NCBI RefSeq assembly: GCF_900107925.1
Contig: NZ_FNUJ01000004.1
Location: 558,001 to 622,000 of the forward strand
Source of the DNA: Amycolatopsis pretoriensis
Lineage (GTDB): Bacteria; Actinomycetota; Actinomycetes; Mycobacteriales; Pseudonocardiaceae
DNA length: 64,000 nucleotides
Direction of reading: 5' to 3'
Position 1 is the stretch's first letter, and every line of letters starts with the position of its first letter. Shown one piece after another: positions 60,031-64,000 of this stretch. The position numbers were made by a program, and so were the translations under genes. The notes beneath the pieces were generated by a model that had not been told where the DNA came from, did no database searches, and was given only the letters and a program-made list of their open reading frames with translations.

Positions 60031-61137
60031 ATGGCTGCCGATGATGATCCTGGCAAGTGGGATTGTCCCCCGCATACAAAAGCGAAGCACGACATGCTGG
60101 GTCGCTACCTCGACGGTTGGTTCCCGATTCTAGCATCCTGGAGTGGTCGGGTCGTATTTCTGGACGGTTTTGCCGGTCGTGGTCGATATAACGACGGCTC
60201 TGAAGGGTCACCGCTAGTTGCACTCAGGCATCTATTAGATCATCGAAGCTTTCCAGTGATGCGCGATCGTGAATTTGTATTCCTGTTTGTTGAAGCCAAC
60301 GACGCCAACGCCGAGTCGCTTCAGCAAGAGATCGATAAGTTCAAGTCGGAGCGTGCGCCGTGGCCTAAGAATGTAAAAGTAAGCGTCGTTAACGACAAAT
60401 TCGACGTGACGGCGACGGCGATGATTGACTATCTGCGCGAGCAGAAGAAGAATCTAGCGCCTACTTTTGCGTTCGTTGATCCGTTCGGATACAGCGGTCT
60501 GCCGATGGATCTTCTGGCGAACTTGCTCGATCACCCGCACACTGAGGTATTTGTGAACTTTATGGTCGGCCACGTGCAACGTTTTATCGAGCGTGACGGC
60601 CAAGAGAACGCGATGCGCAGCCTGTTTGGTATCGACGTGAGAGAGGTTCTTGACGGGTACGATGGTCAGGGTGACCGTGTCGAATATCTTCGCGCCGTCT
60701 ACGAGCGACAGTTGCAGGAAAAGGCAAAGTTCGACTACGTCCAGTCATTTGCGATGATCAATAGCACTGGAAATATCGGATACTACCTATTGCATGGGAC
60801 TAAGCATCGCGCGGGCGTCAAGGTGATGAAGAGTGCCATGTGGAAGGTCGATCCAGGCGGCGGGTTCACCTTCTCGGATCGACTTGCGGGTAAGGACGTG
60901 CTCTTCACGCCAGAACCTAACTTGCAGCCTCTTCGAGAAGACTTGCTTTCTAGCTTCGCTGGAGCCAAGGGTGTTTCGGTCGATTACATAGAGTGGCATG
61001 CAATTCTGCGAACTCCTTATCGGGAGACGCATGTCCGCCCAGTTCTTCGCCTTTTAGAGAAAGAAAAAATCATTACCGTGAACCGCCCTCCGGGGAAGAA
61101 GCAGTTTACGGACGGTGTGACGATCGACTTCCCCTAG
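60031..61137 (+). CDS. tcmP: Three-Cys-motif partner protein TcmP, methyltransferase-like
   Basis: 368 residues from ATG 60031 (GAGGGGAG 6-7 bases upstream); an ATG at 59968 lacks a site. Matches TcmP: early WDCPPHTKAKHDMLGRYLDGWF, then VVFLDGFAGRGRY (42-53), FLFVEAND (84-91), FAFVDPFGYSG (146-156). These resemble motifs I, II and IV of class I SAM-dependent methyltransferases. The C-terminus ends in a small winged-helix-like unit. The partner family, Gp37/Gp68, is encoded convergently next door. The gene is visibly AT-richer than the element core, so was probably acquired separately. Function not established to my knowledge. Confidence 0.82.
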   Translation: MAADDDPGKWDCPPHTKAKHDMLGRYLDGWFPILASWSGRVVFLDGFAGRGRYNDGSEGSPLVALRHLLDHRSFPVMRDREFVFLFVEANDANAESLQQEIDKFKSERAPWPKNVKVSVVNDKFDVTATAMIDYLREQKKNLAPTFAFVDPFGYSGLPMDLLANLLDHPHTEVFVNFMVGHVQRFIERDGQENAMRSLFGIDVREVLDGYDGQGDRVEYLRAVYERQLQEKAKFDYVQSFAMINSTGNIGYYLLHGTKHRAGVKVMKSAMWKVDPGGGFTFSDRLAGKDVLFTPEPNLQPLREDLLSSFAGAKGVSVDYIEWHAILRTPYRETHVRPVLRLLEKEKIITVNRPPGKKQFTDGVTIDFP

Positions 61138-61880
61138 ATGGTCGCCCTTGATGGCATTTCATCCCAGGTCTTACCGTCTAAGTGGCGACCACCGGTCTTT
61201 GGGGTTCTTCCGCCCCACTGCTTGAAGAAGAATGCGACATTGTCGCTTCTGCACATATCGCGTAGGTCGGAGACCCATTTGGGGTCCATCGGTCGAGCAT
61301 TTATCCCACTTTCTCCGCCTGCTATGACCCAATCAATATCGTTGAGCTCAAGGTTATTTACGGGGCCAAGTAGGGGCTCGCAGGATAAAAACCGAACGGC
61401 GGCCGGCACTGAGCGGAGATCATTGACGCGATCGGACACGTCTGCGCTCTCGACCGAGACCCCCATCCAGACGTTTTCGGGCCAAGGTAGTTCGGGTGCG
61501 ATTTTCCGTAGGCGTCGCGCTCGTTTTGTGAGTATTTGGTAGGTATGTTGCGGGGTGCGTGACATTACGTCGAATACCTGTTTAATGAACTCGACAGGTA
61601 CTCTGGCGTGAAATAGGTCGCTCATTGAATTGACGAATACTAGACGAGGTTTTCGCCATGTTAGCGGGAGTTGGAGCGCGTCGGGATGACAGCTGACTCC
61701 GAACCCAGGGCCGCTCGTGCGCGGGTCTCCGTCGAGCTGATAGCGCGGCTGCCCCATGGCCTTAAGGCGCTTCGCCATCGCCATGGCATAGCAGTTATCG
61801 CAGCCTCGCGAGACGCGGTCACAGCCAGTGGTTGGGTTCCAGGTCGCCTCGGTCCACTCGATGGCTGAACTGTCCGCCAT
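61134..61880 (-). CDS. Gp37/Gp68-family (DUF5131) three-Cys-motif protein, SOS-box promoter
   Basis: 248 residues from ATG 61880 (AAGGGAG 8 bases upstream). The family motif is TWNPTTGCDRVSRGCDNCYA with C20, C27 and C30 (C-x6-C-x2-C); then FVNSMSDLFHARVP, YQILTKRARRL, WMGVSVE, LSCEPLLGP, WVIAGGESG and FFFKQWGG, all typical of the phage-related Gp37/Gp68 family. The Cys spacing suggests a metal or Fe-S site; it is not the C-x3-C-x2-C of radical SAM enzymes. Its stop shares a CTAG with the tcmP stop, tail to tail. A perfect LexA-type box lies 43-58 bp upstream, so DNA damage should induce it. Confidence 0.88.
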   Translation of the reverse strand: MADSSAIEWTEATWNPTTGCDRVSRGCDNCYAMAMAKRLKAMGQPRYQLDGDPRTSGPGFGVSCHPDALQLPLTWRKPRLVFVNSMSDLFHARVPVEFIKQVFDVMSRTPQHTYQILTKRARRLRKIAPELPWPENVWMGVSVESADVSDRVNDLRSVPAAVRFLSCEPLLGPVNNLELNDIDWVIAGGESGINARPMDPKWVSDLRDMCRSDNVAFFFKQWGGRTPKTGGRHLDGKTWDEMPSRATI

Positions 61881-61922
61881 GGCTTGCTCCCTTCTGCACG
61901 CGTGCCAGCATACCTCACATAT

Positions 61923-61938
61923 TCGAACTTATGTTCGA
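61923..61938 (-). promoter_or_regulatory. LexA-type SOS box of the DUF5131 gene
   Basis: TCGAACTTATGTTCGA is a perfect match to the actinobacterial SOS box TCGAAC-N4-GTTCGA. It lies 43-58 bp before the ATG at 61880; on the minus strand a TATGCT -10-like box follows at about 61909-61914, putting the SOS box over the -35 region, the position expected for repression. Confidence 0.82.
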
Positions 61939-62255
61939 TATGGCTGCCGACTTTGTCGGCGCGCAGGTGGCCACGCGAAAGTAGTGCATCGCGTGGAGGG
62001 TGTAGCGCTAGCATCGGGGGCCGGCTCGCCGACACGCTTGGGTGCAAGCTTGGACTTGCACCTGGACGGCCTCCAGGCTCACGCTCTGCGCAGGCGCTCG
62101 ATCGATAGTTCGGTCACGGTGTCTCCGCTTTTGCTTCGTCCGCATGTAGCCAGTCGTGTTGCGAACTGGGGCAGGTCGAGGACTTTCGAGCGCATGTAGC
62201 CATGTGGGTCGCACGCAAAGTGCCTGATGGAAGACATGGTGAGCAACATCACAGA
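61939..62255. other. Right-end noncoding region with candidate arm-type sites
   Basis: No gene seen. Two identical CGCATGTAGCCA copies lie exactly 50 bp apart (62141-62152 and 62191-62202), sharing the TGTAGCCA core with the pair next to attL; likely integrase or Xis binding sites. An inverted repeat around GGTGCAAG and CTTGCACC (62040-62062) is also present. Confidence 0.5.
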
Positions 62256-62301
62256 CACTCGTAATGAATAGGTCAGGGGTTCGATTCCCCTAGGCGGCTC
62301 C
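62256..62301 (+). repeat. attR (46-bp core)
   Basis: Identical to 48993-49038; preceded by ACAGA instead of tRNA sequence, so this copy is only the 3' part of tRNA-Thr. Followed by GCAGG. Confidence 0.95.
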
Positions 62302-62308
62302 GCAGGTC

Positions 62309-62340
62309 AGGCCCCATCCGAGAGTCCTCGGGTGGGGCCT
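62309..62340 (+). terminator. Original tRNA-Thr terminator, displaced by the element
   Basis: AGGCCCCATCCGAG (62309-62322) and CTCGGGTGGGGCCT (62327-62340), loop AGTC, one wobble. It lies 8 bp beyond attR, where the tRNA terminator would have been before integration. The following 300 bp (62341-62648) show no gene; GTGACATAG is repeated at about 62354 and 62364. Confidence 0.75.
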
Positions 62341-62648
62341 GTTCCGTGCGGTGGGTGACATAGTGAGTGACATAGATGCCTGGTCGGTGGGTGGAGGATG
62401 TTCCGACCGTTCACCCGTTTCGGGTAAATCCGGTCAGTCGCCGGTCGCTCGGATCCGCCGGAGCAACCGCGGAGGTACCAGTACCTCGAACTCGACTGGG
62501 GGGTAGGCGCGCCACCTGGACGCACGGAGGCGTCTTGTGCGTAGCGTCGCCACTACGCAGCGTTGGTATCAGAACTGCAGTCGCGCGCGACTGTAAGGGT
62601 GGCGAGCAATGACCGAGCGGAGGCGCGGGTGAGGTGCAAGGAACTGAA

Positions 62649-64000
62649 GTGAGGTCTCGCCGGTGGCCGCGAGTCGCAGCGGTGTTCGGAGTTGTGGCGG
62701 CGGCGATCTGGGCGGTGGGAACGTTCGGTCTTCCGGGCTGGCTGCTGGCCGATCAGCATCCGGTACGCAACGTTCTAGAGGGGCTGAGTTGGCCCGCGGG
62801 AATCGTGGCTACTTTGGCCCTGGGCGCGCCCGGGTTGTGGCGATGGATGCGCGGCCGATCAGCTAACTTACAACCTACATTGGCCGAACGGGCCCCAAGT
62901 CCCTTGGTGGGGCGAGCGCTGCACCTGGTCGATGGTGAGCTGCCGCCGGTGTCGGCGGTCGGCTTGCTTGATCTGCGGGTGAAGCCTGCGATCGACACCC
63001 ACGCTGAGGACGGCTCCGATCTGCCCCCTTATGTCGCCCGGGACATCGATGAGGACTTGGAATGGGCTATCCACGCCGGAGGGATCGTGCTGCTGCACGG
63101 CCCAGCCGCGGTGGGGAAATCCCGGGCCGCGGCCGAGGCACTGCGCCGGCTGCGACCCAACCACAAGTTGCTCGTTCCGAACGGCGGCCCTGCACTGCGG
63201 GAAATCGCCGACGCCGGCGTGGACTTGTCGGAGACGGTGATCTGGCTCGACGACCTGGAACGCTACCTTGGCGCCGAGGGCCTTGACGTCGGGCTGCTGC
63301 AGCGGCTATGCCCGCCCGGGGGTACTGGGATTGCGATGGTCGCAACGATGCGCGATGAGCAACTAGCCCTCCACGCCCACGCCGCTACTCGCTCAATCGC
63401 TGACACCAGTACAGGTATCGATCAGGCTGCGGTAGAGGTCCTCGCCGGGGTCCGCGGACGCCGGCGAATCAGAGTTGCCGCGGCGCTCACCGACACCGAG
63501 CGAACCCGCGCTGCGCAGGTCGGTGAACGTGACGCCCGGGTCAGACGCGCCGTAGCGGCGCGCGAAGGATTCGCTGAGTACCTGGCTGCTGGAGCTGCGA
63601 TGATGGACCGCTGGAGTACTGGCGAATCACCTGAGTTCGTCCGTGGCCAAGCCCTAATCAGCGCAGCCGTCGACTGCCGTCGCGCTGGACACCACGATCC
63701 TGTGCCCGTCGCGCTCCTGGCCGACCTGCACACCGAATTTCTGCCGTCCGTCTGGCGGGACCGTGCTGACCTGCCCTCGCTTGACGTTGGGTTGCACTGG
63801 GCGACCCGGCGGGTCCTCGGCGCCAGTTCCTGTCTGCAACCGACCTCTGACCAGCATTACCTTGCTTCCGACTACCTGCTCGACCGCGCCCAGCAAGCCC
63901 ACGCGGACTCAACCGCACCACTCACTGGTCCCGTGAGAGACAGAACCTGGTCCGTCCTCACTGCCGCGCTCACCCCTACGCAAAACTTCCGCATAGGCGC
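62649..64000 (+). CDS. Membrane-anchored P-loop NTPase (STAND-like), partial
   Basis: About 450 residues from GTG 62649 (AAGGAAC 8 bases upstream), open to the end of the window. Two N-terminal helices (VAAVFGVVAAAIWAVGTFGLPGW and GIVATLALGAPGLW), then a Walker A LLHGPAAVGKSRAAAEALRRL near residue 150 and Walker B TVIWLDDLERY near residue 198. The arrangement resembles large actinomycete NTPases with C-terminal helical repeats used as sensors; the C-terminus is not visible. Not codon-wise typical: CTA, TTG and AGT codons are more frequent than in the backbone. It lies outside the element but at the same tRNA site, so it could belong to an older island. Confidence 0.7.
   Translation, partial: MRSRRWPRVAAVFGVVAAAIWAVGTFGLPGWLLADQHPVRNVLEGLSWPAGIVATLALGAPGLWRWMRGRSANLQPTLAERAPSPLVGRALHLVDGELPPVSAVGLLDLRVKPAIDTHAEDGSDLPPYVARDIDEDLEWAIHAGGIVLLHGPAAVGKSRAAAEALRRLRPNHKLLVPNGGPALREIADAGVDLSETVIWLDDLERYLGAEGLDVGLLQRLCPPGGTGIAMVATMRDEQLALHAHAATRSIADTSTGIDQAAVEVLAGVRGRRRIRVAAALTDTERTRAAQVGERDARVRRAVAAREGFAEYLAAGAAMMDRWSTGESPEFVRGQALISAAVDCRRAGHHDPVPVALLADLHTEFLPSVWRDRADLPSLDVGLHWATRRVLGASSCLQPTSDQHYLASDYLLDRAQQAHADSTAPLTGPVRDRTWSVLTAALTPTQNFRIG

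Larger units (their letters stand above)
48993..62301. mobile_element. 13.3-kb actinomycete integrative (and probably conjugative) element in tRNA-Thr
   Basis: Bounded by a perfect 46-bp direct repeat made of the 3' part of tRNA-Thr (48993-49038 and 62256-62301). It encodes a tyrosine integrase beside attL, an excisionase, an FtsK/TraB-type pump and Spd-like membrane proteins, the core of pSAM2/SLP1-class elements. Regulators are a WhiB-like and an XRE protein. Accessory genes are three Nudix proteins, a winged-helix protein and the TcmP/DUF5131 pair. No RepSA or Prim-Pol replication gene is recognised, which is unusual for an AICE. Base composition is AT-richer at the right end. Confidence 0.92.

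Noticed and set aside
61134..61880. Radical SAM enzyme assignment for the three-Cys protein
   Set aside because: Cys spacing is C-x6-C-x2-C, not C-x3-C-x2-C, and the other motifs fit Gp37/Gp68 (DUF5131).

Overview
The window is high-GC DNA with GTG/TTG starts, strong GGAGG ribosome sites and the gene order of an actinomycete. A Pseudonocardiales organism such as Amycolatopsis is the best guess; this rests on gene content and order, and no database search was possible. The chromosomal backbone (1-48960) resembles the Mycobacterium tuberculosis interval running from topA (Rv3646c) through the Rv3649 helicase, the tad locus, ssd (Rv3660c), Rv3661, acs and the Rv3669/ephE pair.

Layout: 1-7540 holds a GntR/TetR hybrid regulator divergent from a FAD monooxygenase, an alpha/beta hydrolase, a holin-like membrane protein, nhaA, a peptide transporter and a VIT-family metal transporter facing an iron box. 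7595-13320 holds a DNA-binding AT-hook protein, acs, an acetyltransferase, a phosphoribosyltransferase, a degenerate Fic-like protein and a nickel/cobalt permease. 13373-20353 is a cell-wall-sugar recycling cluster (nagZ, namZ, amiE, murR, murQ), like the B. subtilis set but without murP. 21007-27927 is the tad-type pilus/secretion locus, preceded by a 6C small RNA and interrupted by short chained ORFs, some of them tandem duplicates. 28273-48829 holds a primase-like protein, a DUF1998 helicase, hppA, a lipoprotein, a WhiA-like protein, a secreted protease, topA, a three-paralogue cluster, an MFS-thymidylate-kinase fusion, the DNA polymerase III delta prime subunit and a probable sortase-E surface protein.

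At 48963 a tRNA-Thr(CGT) gene is the attachment site of a 13.3-kb actinomycete integrative element (48993-62301) bounded by a perfect 46-bp direct repeat. It carries a tyrosine integrase with an extra C-terminal GntR-type domain, an excisionase, a WhiB-like protein, an FtsK/TraB-type DNA pump, Spd-like membrane proteins, phased 10-bp repeats that could be a transfer locus, three Nudix proteins (two with damaged Nudix boxes and N-terminal helix-turn-helix-like regions) and, at its right end, an AT-richer cargo pair: a three-Cys-motif partner protein (TcmP) and a convergent Gp37/Gp68 (DUF5131) protein. The DUF5131 gene has a perfect LexA-type box upstream, so the pair may be DNA-damage linked. 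No replication initiator was recognised. Just outside the right end begins a membrane-anchored P-loop NTPase that runs off the window.

A second theme is damage-type promoters on the backbone: a LexA-like box before the WhiA-like gene, and two near-identical leaderless promoters combining a LexA-like box with the TTGTCGGTG element of RecA/LexA-independent (PafBC-type) promoters in front of two of the paralogues downstream of topA.
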